Shown: positions 36,945-45,015 of the stretch, one piece after another | Numbering within the stretch: the first letter of the stretch is position 1 | Layout of the letters: every line of letters begins with the position of its first letter | Origin: an uncultured Paracoccaceae bacterium | Lineage (GTDB): Bacteria; Pseudomonadota; Alphaproteobacteria; Rhodobacterales; Rhodobacteraceae | DNA: 63,347 bases | Assembly: GCA_937916485.1 (NCBI GenBank) | Contig: CALFSV010000042.1 | Coordinates: forward strand, 1-63,347 | Reading direction: 5' to 3' | The notes under the pieces: generated by a model | What the model was told of the DNA's origin: nothing | The model's database searches: none | Seen by the model: only the letters and a program-made list of their open reading frames with translations | Made by a program: the position numbers and the translations under genes

Positions 36945-38342
36945 TCAGGCAAGCTGTTCGTAGGCCGCTGGATCCTGCGCCGGCATGGGGGCAAGGTCTT
37001 GAAGTGCGGCAAGGAAGGTGTCGGTCCACCATTTGATGTCGAATTCCCGAATTGTGGCGATCAGGCTTAGATAGCGGGCATGGCGTTCATGGAGCGGCAT
37101 TTTCAGCGCCTTGTCGATGGCCTTTGCCACGTCAATCAGATCGTAGGGGTTGACCATGAGCGCCGCGTCCAGCTGTTCTGCCGCCCCTGCAAAATGCGAA
37201 AGGATCAGGACACCGGGATCGGCCCCGTCCTGCGCTGCCACGAACTCTTTGGCGACAAGGTTCATCCCGTCGGCGAGCGGCGTGACCAGCATGACCTCTG
37301 CCCGGCGATAAAGCCCGGCCAGAAGGGACCGGTCCATGTTGCGGCGGATATAGCGGATCGGGGTCCAATCCAGCTCTGCATGTTCGCCGTTGACCGAGCC
37401 CGCCATCGTTTCAAGCTCTTGCCGAATATCCTTGTAGGCCTCAACGTCTTGCCGGCTGGGCGGCGCGATCTGCAACAGGGTTGCGCGTGGATCATCCGGC
37501 GCACGGCGGGACAGATAGGTTCCAAAGGCCTCAAACCGGTTGGGCAGGCCCTTGGAGTAGTCCAGCCGGTCCACCCCGAGGATCAGCCTCTCGCCCTCGC
37601 CCAGTCTGAGTGCTGCGGTATCGGCATCAGCGGCGGCGGTTGCCAGGCTGTCGACGTCGATCCCGATGGGAAAGCTGCGCAAGACGAAGTGCCGGTCCTT
37701 GTACTGCATGACGCCGCCTGCGAGCGGTTTTACCTTACCACTCCCGCGCAGGAAGTCCTGGCAGTTGCTCACATCCCTATTGGTCTGAAGCCCGACAAGG
37801 TTGTAGGCGGCAAGCCATCCGGACATGAGCCCTTGTTCCGGCAAGGCAGGCATATCGCTGGCCGTCGGGAACGGGATATGCAGAAAGAAGGCGATCCGGT
37901 TCGACAGCCCGCGTTTGCGCAGGGCAGCGGCCAGAGGCAAGAAGTGATAGTCATGGATCCAGATCAGATCATCCGGTTCCGCCACCGAAGCGATCAATCC
38001 GGCAACCCGATCATTGACTTCGCGGTAGGTGCGGGCGTGATCGGGGTCGACCGATATCAGGTCGGCCCTGTGATGAAACAGCGGCCAGAGCACGGCGTTG
38101 GAGTAGCCCAGGTAGAACCCTTCGTACTCTTCATGGCTCAGGTCAAAGGCCAGCCTGCGATAGGGTGCTGACGAAATGGACCGAAGGCCTGGGTCGGGGG
38201 TGTCGACCGGCTTGCCGGACGATCCGATCCAGATGCCACCGCGGGCCTTCAGCGCATCATGCACGGCCACGACAAGGCCGCCTGAAGGGGCCTCTCCGGT
38301 TGGTATCCTGTTCGAGACGACGATGAGCCTCGGTTGTGCCAT
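36945..38342 (-). CDS. otsA: Alpha,alpha-trehalose-phosphate synthase (UDP-forming)
   Basis: A 465-residue GT20 enzyme making trehalose-6-phosphate from a nucleotide-glucose and glucose-6-phosphate. Marks are the N-terminal VVSNRIP, HDYHFLPLA, GVDRLDYSKGLPNR and the donor-site region LVTPLADGMNLVAKEF. The start at 38342 lies 4 bases after the otsB stop, so the two genes are co-transcribed. Trehalose serves as an osmolyte or stress protectant. The neighbouring glycogen and fructose genes suggest shared hexose-phosphate supply. Confidence 0.96.
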   Translation of the reverse strand: MAQPRLIVVSNRIPTGEAPSGGLVVAVHDALKARGGIWIGSSGKPVDTPDPGLRSISSAPYRRLAFDLSHEEYEGFYLGYSNAVLWPLFHHRADLISVDPDHARTYREVNDRVAGLIASVAEPDDLIWIHDYHFLPLAAALRKRGLSNRIAFFLHIPFPTASDMPALPEQGLMSGWLAAYNLVGLQTNRDVSNCQDFLRGSGKVKPLAGGVMQYKDRHFVLRSFPIGIDVDSLATAAADADTAALRLGEGERLILGVDRLDYSKGLPNRFEAFGTYLSRRAPDDPRATLLQIAPPSRQDVEAYKDIRQELETMAGSVNGEHAELDWTPIRYIRRNMDRSLLAGLYRRAEVMLVTPLADGMNLVAKEFVAAQDGADPGVLILSHFAGAAEQLDAALMVNPYDLIDVAKAIDKALKMPLHERHARYLSLIATIREFDIKWWTDTFLAALQDLAPMPAQDPAAYEQLA

Positions 38343-38346
38343 GGCG

Positions 38347-39129
38347 TCAGGCCTTGGCCCAACTGCGCAGAAGGTTGCGCACTGCCCTCGGGTCTTCAAC
38401 CCGATTGGAGGCGGCGGTGTCGCCCTCGCCCACCTTGACGGCCAGCCCACCGGACTCGCCGACCCATCGCAAGGCCGGTTCGTCCGTCACGTCATCGCCA
38501 AAAAAGATCGGCAAGGTGCCGGCAAAGGGGGCCGCCTCCATGTGCCGCTGGATCGACAGTTCCTTGCCAATACCCTTTGGCCGCAACTCATAGGCCATTT
38601 TTGAATGGTGCAATTCAAAGCCCGGATGGGTTTCGTCCAGAACACGCAAGAAGGCATAGGCGTCCGCCGCCCGATCCTCGGCCGAGCGGAAGTGAATGAC
38701 GATGCCGGTCGGCTTGCGTTCTGCCAGAAGGCCGGGATGGGTGGCGGCAAAAGCCTCGGCCATGTCGCCCATCCGCGCCACGACATGGTCATCCACCGCA
38801 ATGCAGCGGCTTGTGACGCCGTCAATACGCTCTTCGGCGCCATGTCCGCCAATGATCGGCCCGGCAAATCCACCAAGATAAGGCTCGACCGACGCCAAAG
38901 AGCGTCCGGTGACAATCACCAACCGCCCGTTGCACTTCCGGGCGACAGCCTCGAGCGTCATGGCCATGTCTTCGGGCACGACGATCGCGTCGGGGCTGTC
39001 GGCCAGATCGACAAGCGTCCCGTCAAAGTCCAGAAAGACCGACGACGTGCCCAGATCGACATCCGGCATTCCCGGAACGCAGGGGTCGCTATGAGGCTCT
39101 CCGGTAAATCCAATCATTTCATAGTACAT
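38347..39129 (-). CDS. otsB: Trehalose-6-phosphate phosphatase
   Basis: A 260-residue HAD-superfamily phosphatase with the nucleophile motif DFDGTLVDL, VTGRS and the metal-binding GDDVTDE. It removes phosphate from trehalose-6-phosphate made by OtsA. It is first in the otsBA operon, and AAAGGAG is well placed upstream of the start. The region beyond holds a LacI-type operator candidate and a decayed LacI-type regulator gene. Confidence 0.96.
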   Translation of the reverse strand: MYYEMIGFTGEPHSDPCVPGMPDVDLGTSSVFLDFDGTLVDLADSPDAIVVPEDMAMTLEAVARKCNGRLVIVTGRSLASVEPYLGGFAGPIIGGHGAEERIDGVTSRCIAVDDHVVARMGDMAEAFAATHPGLLAERKPTGIVIHFRSAEDRAADAYAFLRVLDETHPGFELHHSKMAYELRPKGIGKELSIQRHMEAAPFAGTLPIFFGDDVTDEPALRWVGESGGLAVKVGEGDTAASNRVEDPRAVRNLLRSWAKA

Positions 39130-39485
39130 GTTCGGCTCTCCTTTGACGCTGTGCCAGACTGCGACGGATCGGCGAACCGCCGATCAAACCTGGTCTCCCC
39201 TTGGAAATGCAAGATCCGCCACCCTGTCGGGGTCAACCTTTAGCAAATCACCGGGACCAGCACCTCAACCGTGATGATGTGAGGCGTGCTTGGGCATTCT
39301 ATACCGGAGGTATGCCCGGAAAGAAAGCGCACCGCCCAACAACAAGGCGTGGGATGGACTGCCGCATTGAGTTGCAACCGATTGCAGCTCTGGCCTTTGT
39401 GGCGCCGACCGCCTTGGGCAGACGAAATAATCCACGGCCCGCAACTCAACGGGGAACGGGCATGTCAGCCACCGCAGATCCCTGA
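39130..39485. other. Intergenic region between otsB and the lacI-like remnant
   Basis: These 356 bases are probably the otsBA promoter on the minus strand plus the promoter area of the decayed LacI-type gene. They hold a LacI-type operator match at 39373-39386 and a small dyad ATACC-GGA-GGTAT near 39302-39314. I see no supported coding sequence. Confidence 0.5.
39373..39386. promoter_or_regulatory. LacI-family operator candidate TGCAACCGATTGCA
   Basis: This 14-mer fits the CG-centred LacI-family pattern TGnAAnCGnTTnCA at every fixed position. It lies within a longer imperfect palindrome (GAGTTGCAA/TTGCAGCTC), about 110 bases upstream of the lacI-like remnant and 245 bases upstream of otsB. 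It may be a relic of the decayed regulator or a site for a related one elsewhere. Confidence 0.55.
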
Positions 39486-39870
39486 TTGGGCCAGCCCAGC
39501 GGCCCTTGGGCGGTCCCGCTCATGGACGTACCCGACCTTGCCGGAGTGTCCAACACCGCCGTGTCGCAAAACTGCGCCCCCGGGGCACCGGTGTCCAAGG
39601 AAATGCGGGCGCGGGTAGAAACCGCAGCACGGAAACTGGGCTACCGCCCAAATCGCCTTGCCTCGGGGCTGGAGGACGGACCGGTCTGGTCGGACTGGTC
39701 GTCTACGACTTTGCCAATCTGGGCCTGCTGGTGTTGATGGAAACCTTTACCTCGCGATTTCAGCAAAAAGGTCTACGACCCAATTTACCGAACCTTGACG
39801 AAGCGACGCGGTCGGACACAAGACCTTCGCCCAGCGCACTGACCTGTCAGGCCGACGCAAGCCCCGCATG
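39486..39870 (+). pseudogene. Decayed LacI-family regulator (frameshifted and truncated)
   Basis: The first frame encodes a LacI-type helix-turn-helix region (DVPDLAGVSNTAVSQ, then RARVETAARKLGYRPNRLA). Near 39675-39695 the similarity moves to another frame, which continues as the start of the periplasmic-binding-like core (TGLVGLVVYDFAN; FTSRFQQKGLRPNLPNL). After about 110 residues of the usual 330-340 the gene ends against the 3' end of the convergent ROK regulator. The remnant shows both a frameshift and loss of most of the sensor domain. Its position next to trehalose and fructose genes suggests a former sugar-responsive repressor. Confidence 0.75.
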
Positions 39871-41061
39871 AGTGTTTAGCAGGTATTGCGAGAAAACAGG
39901 TCCGCTTGCCGCCCCGATCGCCCGGGCATTGCCGCCGGTCTTGCCCCCGATGATATGGGGCAGCGCAAGGCCGCGGCTGTCCAATACCGACACCGCCTCT
40001 TGCGTGCGGCGCACCAGACGATCCCGCACGATGGTCGGAAAGGCGCCGTCGATCACGATCGCCTCAAAGTCGATCACCGCGCAGATTGTCAGCGCCGCAT
40101 AGGCCAGCGATTGCGCGGCCTGTTCGATCCAGGCCTCGAGCTGATCGGGAAAGCCTGTCCAATCCTGCGGCTGGGCCCAAAGGCGGGACGGTTCGAGCCC
40201 GACATCGGCAAGCGCCGCCTCCAGAAGAAACAGCGATGCAGAATCCAGAAGTTGCCCGTTGCGACCATCGGCGAGCCGCGTCGGCAAAGACCCAAAGGCC
40301 CCAGCGTTGCCGTGGATCCCCTCAAAGACCGAATGGTTGAGAACCACGCCCCCCCCGATGAAGGAGCCGACAAAGAAATAGGCAAAATCCCGAAACTCCC
40401 TGCCCTTCCCAAAGATATGTTCCGCCCGGCAGGCGGCGGTCGCGTCGTTCTCGACAAAGACGGGCAAGGCGCTGAACTGGCCGATCTGCTCGGCAAAGTT
40501 AATGTCGCGCCATTGGTCCAGATCCTCGGCCGGCGCCCCGATAGTTTCCGACCAGTTCCAGATTTCAAAGGGCTTGGCGATGCCGATCCCTGCAATGCGA
40601 TTGACCTGCGCCCGGGACAGACTGGCTTGAAAACTGGCGATACCAGCGCGCAGAAACCCAAAGACCGTTTCGGGCATTGGATAGCGATAGGTGGTTTGCA
40701 ACTGGCTGCGCAGGTTGCCCAGAAAATCCATCAGCACCAGGTCCGCGCTGCGCCGCCCGATCTTCAGACCGATGGACAGAACACCGTCAGCCGCCAGACC
40801 CATCGGGATCGACGGTTTGCCGACCTTGCCCCGTTGGGGCTCTCCCCTGGCCAGAAGACCGTCGTTCTCAAGGCCCCGAAGGATAACCGAGACGGTTTGC
40901 GGCGACAGATTGGCCATCTTGGCAAGATCGCTGCCCGCGTGCGGGCCAAGCCGCTGCATCATTGACAGCAGCAACCGCTCGTTATGATCGCGCACTCCTT
41001 GCTGATTGACCCCTGAGGACGGGGACCGAGCTTCCACCTGCCGCGCGACATTTACCATCAC
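39847..41061 (-). CDS. frcR: ROK-family transcriptional regulator (FrcR-like)
   Basis: A 404-residue regulator with an N-terminal winged helix (GSDLAKMANLSPQTVSVILRGL) and a sugar-kinase-like ROK domain. The zinc motif CxCGxxGC of ROK kinases is absent (GNAGAFGSLPT is followed by no cysteine cluster), which fits a non-catalytic sensor. It is divergent from frcBCAK, the arrangement of the rhizobial fructose system where FrcR represses transport. A candidate operator lies between them. The start is taken as the first ATG at 41061, with an adjacent ATG one codon later. Confidence 0.85.
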   Translation of the reverse strand: MMVNVARQVEARSPSSGVNQQGVRDHNERLLLSMMQRLGPHAGSDLAKMANLSPQTVSVILRGLENDGLLARGEPQRGKVGKPSIPMGLAADGVLSIGLKIGRRSADLVLMDFLGNLRSQLQTTYRYPMPETVFGFLRAGIASFQASLSRAQVNRIAGIGIAKPFEIWNWSETIGAPAEDLDQWRDINFAEQIGQFSALPVFVENDATAACRAEHIFGKGREFRDFAYFFVGSFIGGGVVLNHSVFEGIHGNAGAFGSLPTRLADGRNGQLLDSASLFLLEAALADVGLEPSRLWAQPQDWTGFPDQLEAWIEQAAQSLAYAALTICAVIDFEAIVIDGAFPTIVRDRLVRRTQEAVSVLDSRGLALPHIIGGKTGGNARAIGAASGPVFSQYLLNTHAGLASA

Positions 41062-41094
41062 AGTTCCTCCCGTCGACGATTTGAGGATGGACCA

Positions 41095-41125
41095 GTTAAT
41101 AAGTCAACTAGATTTATTTATTGAC
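41095..41125. promoter_or_regulatory. Imperfect inverted repeat between frcR and frcB
   Basis: GTTAATAA (41095-41102) and TTATTGAC (41118-41125) form 8-base arms with one mismatch and a 15-base spacer, in the AT-rich centre of the 168-base divergent region. ROK regulators usually bind AT-rich inverted repeats, so this is the best FrcR operator candidate. Confidence 0.45.
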
Positions 41126-41229
41126 CTTCCGCCGCGAATCGCGCTTCCTTAGCGTCATGCCTTGCGTCGGAGGGATGCAGGGATAACGCGGTCTTTTGGG
41201 CCGCTTTCAAAATCCTTTGGGAGGATACC

Positions 41230-42249
41230 ATGAAGAAACTTCTCGCGAGCTCCGCGCTTGCAATGGTCGCCATGTCCGGCGCTGCCTTTGCTGGCGGCCA
41301 TGGCACGACGGCGTGCCTGATCACCAAGACAGACACCAACCCCTTCTTCGTGAAGATGCGCGAAGGCGCAACTGCCGCTGCCGAAGAGCTGGGCATCAAC
41401 CTGCTGACCTTCGCCGGTCGCGTAGACGGTGACCACGAGACCCAGGTTGCCGCCATCGAGACCTGCATCGCCGAAGGCGCGTCGGGCATCCTGCTGGCCG
41501 CTTCGGACACCTCGTCCATCGTTCCCGCCGTCATGGAAGCCCGTGAAGCTGGCCTGGTTGTCATCGCTCTCGACACGCCGCTGAGCCCGATCGACGCTGC
41601 CGACGCCACTTTCGCCACCGACAACTTCCTTGCTGGTGAGCTGATCGGCCAGTGGGCTGCTGCCTCCATGGGCGACGCTGCTGCCGACGCCAAGATTGCC
41701 ATGCTGGACCTGGCCGTCAGCCAGCCCACCGTTGGCGTTCTGCGCGACCAGGGCTTCCTGACCGGCTTTGGCATCGACGTGGGCGACGTTTCCCGCTGGG
41801 GTGATGAGACCGATCCCCGCATCGTCGGCAACGAAGTCACCGCCGGCAACGAAGAAGGTGGCCGGACCGCTATGGAAGCCCTGCTTGCCGTAGAGCCGGA
41901 AATCAACGTGGTCTACACCATCAACGAGCCTGCCGCTGCCGGTGCCTATGAGGCGCTCAAGTCGGTTGGTCGTGAGAACGACGTTCTCATCGTGTCCGTC
42001 GACGGCGGCTGCCCCGGTGTGCAGAACGTTGCAGACGGCGTGATCGGCGCCACCTCGCAGCAGTACCCGCTTCTGATGGCCTCGCTGGGCATCGGGGCGA
42101 TTGCAGCATACGCCGCAGACGGCACGCTGCCTGCTCCGACCGAAGGCAAGGACTTCTTCGACACTGGCGTGGCTCTGGTCACCGCCAACCCTGCCGAAGG
42201 CGTTGACAGCATCGACGTCGCCGAGGGCATGGCCCTTTGCTGGGGCTAA
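41230..42249 (+). CDS. frcB: Fructose-type sugar ABC transporter substrate-binding protein
   Basis: A 339-residue periplasmic sugar-binding protein with a signal peptide (cleavage near SGAAFAGG) and the ribose/fructose-binding fold ([36 protein letters not shown]). GGGAGGA precedes the start. It delivers fructose or a related sugar to FrcC/FrcA. It is first in the operon, and a strong hairpin follows, consistent with high expression relative to the permease. Confidence 0.9.
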   Translation: MKKLLASSALAMVAMSGAAFAGGHGTTACLITKTDTNPFFVKMREGATAAAEELGINLLTFAGRVDGDHETQVAAIETCIAEGASGILLAASDTSSIVPAVMEAREAGLVVIALDTPLSPIDAADATFATDNFLAGELIGQWAAASMGDAAADAKIAMLDLAVSQPTVGVLRDQGFLTGFGIDVGDVSRWGDETDPRIVGNEVTAGNEEGGRTAMEALLAVEPEINVVYTINEPAAAGAYEALKSVGRENDVLIVSVDGGCPGVQNVADGVIGATSQQYPLLMASLGIGAIAAYAADGTLPAPTEGKDFFDTGVALVTANPAEGVDSIDVAEGMALCWG

Positions 42250-42265
42250 GTCCCACTTAGACACC

Positions 42266-42294
42266 GGAAGGGGCGATTTTGCGTCGCCCCTTCC
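42266..42294 (+). terminator. Hairpin after frcB
   Basis: A perfect 11-base stem GGAAGGGGCGA/TCGCCCCTTCC with loop TTTTGCG starts 17 bases after the frcB stop. It probably attenuates transcription into frcC or protects the frcB message. Confidence 0.65.
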
Positions 42295-42369
42295 CACAGA
42301 ATTCCAATTCTCCTAACCTGATACCGTACAATAACGCGGCGCCAGACGGGTGCCCGCCGGGAGGGGCCT

Positions 42370-43515
42370 ATGTCATCACAAGACAACTATGAGGCGGTGG
42401 TCGCGAACGCGTCCGACAAGGTCGCCGAGTTCGACCAGGGACCAAAGGGGTTCATTGGGCGGTTCCAAAGCCTGCTTCATCGGTTCCCCGCGGCGGTGTC
42501 GCTGATCGTTTTGCTGGTCGCCATCCCGGTATTCGGGCTGCTGATCGACCGCGAACCGATCATGTATTCGCTCGGTCTTGTCGAGCTGGAAGATATCGGA
42601 AACTCCCGCTACCGCTTCTTCTCGCTTCGAACGCTGTCGTTCATCCTGGAACAGGTGATGATCGTCGGGATCGTCGGTGCGGCCCAGGCCCTTGTCATCC
42701 TGACAGCCGGCATCGACCTCAGCGTCGGTGCGATCATGGTCCTGTCCTCTGTCGTCATGGGTCAGTTCACCTTCCGCTACGGCCTGCCGGTCGAGGTTGC
42801 CATCCTGTGCGGCCTGGTTTGCGGAGGGCTTATCGGATCCTTAAACGGCTGGCTGGTGGCGGTGATGAAGTTACCCCCCTTCATCGTGACCCTTGGCATG
42901 TGGCAGATCGTTCTGGCGGCGAACTTCCTGTATTCCGCCAACGAAACGATCCGAAGTCAGGACATTTCTGCGGATGCCCCGCTATTACAATTCTTCGGCC
43001 AGACCGCGATGACCATCGGCGGTGACGAGAGTGGCAGGGGCGGCGCGAACTTCACCTACGGCGTGTTGTTCATGATCCTACTGGTTGCCATCCTGGCCTA
43101 TGCCCTGCGCCAGACAGCCTGGGGCCGCCACGTCTACGCCGTCGGCGACGATCCCGAAGCGGCCGAACTTTCGGGCGTAAACGTCAAGAAAATCCTGATC
43201 TCGGTCTATGCTCTGTCTGGCCTGATCTGCGCCTTTGCCGGCTGGGCCCTGATCGGACGGATCGGATCGGTGTCACCTACCTCGGGCCAGCTGGCCAATA
43301 TCGACAGCATCACGGCTGTGGTGATCGGCGGGATTTCCCTCTTTGGCGGGCGGGGCTCCATCCTTGGGATGATCTTCGGGGCCTTTATCGTGGGCGTTTT
43401 CACCATGGGCCTGCGTCTTCTGGGGGCCGATGCCCAGTGGACCTACCTGCTGATCGGTGCCCTCATAATCGCGGCGGTCGCAGTTGACCAATGGATCAGA
43501 AAGGTAGCGTCATGA
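42370..43515 (+). CDS. frcC: Fructose-type sugar ABC transporter permease
   Basis: A 381-residue inner-membrane permease of the RbsC/FrcC family with the marks TAGIDLSVGAIMVLSSVV, VTLGMWQIVLA, GDDPEAAELSGVNVKK and TAVVIGGISLFGGRGS. An N-terminal cytoplasmic stretch of about 40 residues precedes the first helix. It forms the sugar channel with FrcA. Its stop overlaps the frcA start (ATGA). Confidence 0.93.
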   Translation: MSSQDNYEAVVANASDKVAEFDQGPKGFIGRFQSLLHRFPAAVSLIVLLVAIPVFGLLIDREPIMYSLGLVELEDIGNSRYRFFSLRTLSFILEQVMIVGIVGAAQALVILTAGIDLSVGAIMVLSSVVMGQFTFRYGLPVEVAILCGLVCGGLIGSLNGWLVAVMKLPPFIVTLGMWQIVLAANFLYSANETIRSQDISADAPLLQFFGQTAMTIGGDESGRGGANFTYGVLFMILLVAILAYALRQTAWGRHVYAVGDDPEAAELSGVNVKKILISVYALSGLICAFAGWALIGRIGSVSPTSGQLANIDSITAVVIGGISLFGGRGSILGMIFGAFIVGVFTMGLRLLGADAQWTYLLIGALIIAAVAVDQWIRKVAS

Positions 43516-44294
43516 GCGTGGAACCCATCCTCAAAGGTCGCAACCTTGTCAAACGCTATGGCAAGGTCGTCGCCCTCGATCACTGTGACTTTGACCTTTA
43601 TCCCGGCGAGATCCTGGCCGTCATCGGCGACAACGGGGCGGGCAAGTCGACGCTGATCAAATCGGTGTCTGGGGCCGTTGTCCCTGACGAGGGCGAGATC
43701 ACGCTTGAAGGCAAGCGCATCCGCTTTACCTCGCCAAACGAGGCGCGCAATGCCGGGATCGAGACAGTATACCAGACGCTTGCCATGTCCCCCGCCCTGT
43801 CGATCGCGGACAACATGTTCATGGGCCGGGAGCTGCGCAAGCCGGGCTTCATGGGCAAGGTGTTCCGTCAGCTTGACCACGCGGCGATGGAAAAATTCGC
43901 TCGGGACAAGCTGTCCGAACTGGGTCTGATGACCATTCAGAACATCAACCAGGCGGTAGAAACCCTGTCTGGCGGCCAGCGTCAGGGCGTGGCCGTGGCC
44001 CGCGCTGCTGCGTTCGGGTCCAAGGTCATCATCTTGGACGAGCCGACCGCGGCGCTCGGCGTCAAGGAAAGCCGCCGGGTGCTGGAACTGATCCAGGACG
44101 TCAAATCGCGCGGCATTCCGATCATCCTGATCAGCCACAACATGCCCCATGTGTTCGAGGTTGCAGACCGCATCCACATTCACCGACTGGGCAAGCGGCT
44201 TTGTGTCATCAATCCAAGAAATCATTCCATGTCCGACGCGGTTGCCTATATGACTGGTGCCAAGGAACCCGAGACGGAACTTGAGACCATATAA
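43512..44294 (+). CDS. frcA: Fructose-type sugar ABC transporter ATPase
   Basis: A 260-residue ATPase with Walker A GDNGAGKST, signature LSGGQRQGVAVARAA and Walker B IILDEPTAALG. Sugar importers of the RbsA type have two fused ATPase halves. This protein has one, as FrcA does, and probably works as a homodimer. The start at 43512 overlaps the frcC stop by four bases; an in-frame ATG at 43491 lies inside frcC. Confidence 0.93.
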   Translation: MSVEPILKGRNLVKRYGKVVALDHCDFDLYPGEILAVIGDNGAGKSTLIKSVSGAVVPDEGEITLEGKRIRFTSPNEARNAGIETVYQTLAMSPALSIADNMFMGRELRKPGFMGKVFRQLDHAAMEKFARDKLSELGLMTIQNINQAVETLSGGQRQGVAVARAAAFGSKVIILDEPTAALGVKESRRVLELIQDVKSRGIPIILISHNMPHVFEVADRIHIHRLGKRLCVINPRNHSMSDAVAYMTGAKEPETELETI

Positions 44295-44306
44295 AGGCTT
44301 GCCCCA

Positions 44307-44948
44307 GTGCTGGATGTGACGGCCCATGTAAACGCCCTGACGGATCGGGTGCATGACATGTTGGGCACCAAGTCTCGTTTGCTGGTCGGCATCGCCGGTG
44401 CGCCGGGGAGCGGGAAATCCACACTTGCCTCCGAAGTGGCCCGCCGCCTGAATGTGCAAAAGGTGCCTACGGTCGTCGTGCCGATGGATGGATTTCATCT
44501 GGACAACGCCATTCTTGATGCGCGTGGTCTGCGGTCCCGCAAAGGCGCGCCCGAGACGTTTGACAGCGACGGGTTCGTCCACGCCATCCGGCGCCTACAC
44601 AATGGCGGCGAGGTGATCTTTCCCGCCTTTGACCGGGCCAGGGACATTTCCATTGCCGGGGCCGTCAGTGTTCCGGCGGACTGTGCGGTCGTCGTGGTGG
44701 AGGGCAATTACCTGCTGTTTGATGAGGCCCCCTGGAACACCCTGCCCCAGTATTGGGACATTTCCGCCCGCCTCGAAGTGCCGATGCCTGAGATCCGCGC
44801 CCGTATCATCCAGCGCTGGTTAAGTCATAACCTGTCCCGGGCCACTGCCACCCGCCGCGCCGAAAGCAATGACATTCCGAACGCCCAGCGCGTCATGGCC
44901 CGGTCCCTTCCGGCCGACCTAGCCCTGTCCATGGGACGCGATCTATAG
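44307..44948 (+). CDS. frcK: Uridine kinase/PRK-like kinase, FrcK-like
   Basis: A 213-residue P-loop kinase with Walker A GAPGSGKST, MDGFHLDN and VVEGNYLLFD, the pattern of the uridine kinase/phosphoribulokinase/pantothenate kinase group. FrcK is encoded behind frcBCA in rhizobia and is proposed to phosphorylate the imported sugar. The start codon is GTG at 44307, with AAAGG nine bases upstream. It is the last gene of the frc operon, just before the glycogen genes. Confidence 0.85.
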   Translation: MLDVTAHVNALTDRVHDMLGTKSRLLVGIAGAPGSGKSTLASEVARRLNVQKVPTVVVPMDGFHLDNAILDARGLRSRKGAPETFDSDGFVHAIRRLHNGGEVIFPAFDRARDISIAGAVSVPADCAVVVVEGNYLLFDEAPWNTLPQYWDISARLEVPMPEIRARIIQRWLSHNLSRATATRRAESNDIPNAQRVMARSLPADLALSMGRDL

Positions 44949-44961
44949 GCACGCGAACTTC

Positions 44962-44973
44962 GTTATCGCTAAC
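44962..44973. promoter_or_regulatory. LacI-like palindrome GTTATCGCTAAC upstream of glgB
   Basis: The arms GTTA/TAAC flank a CG-containing centre, 43 bases upstream of the glgB start. The form matches CG-centred sites of LacI-family sugar regulators and differs from the 39373 site, so it may serve a different protein. Confidence 0.4.
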
Positions 44974-45015
44974 AGCCCCACTTGCTGACTGCTTCGTTGC
45001 ATCTATGATGGACCC

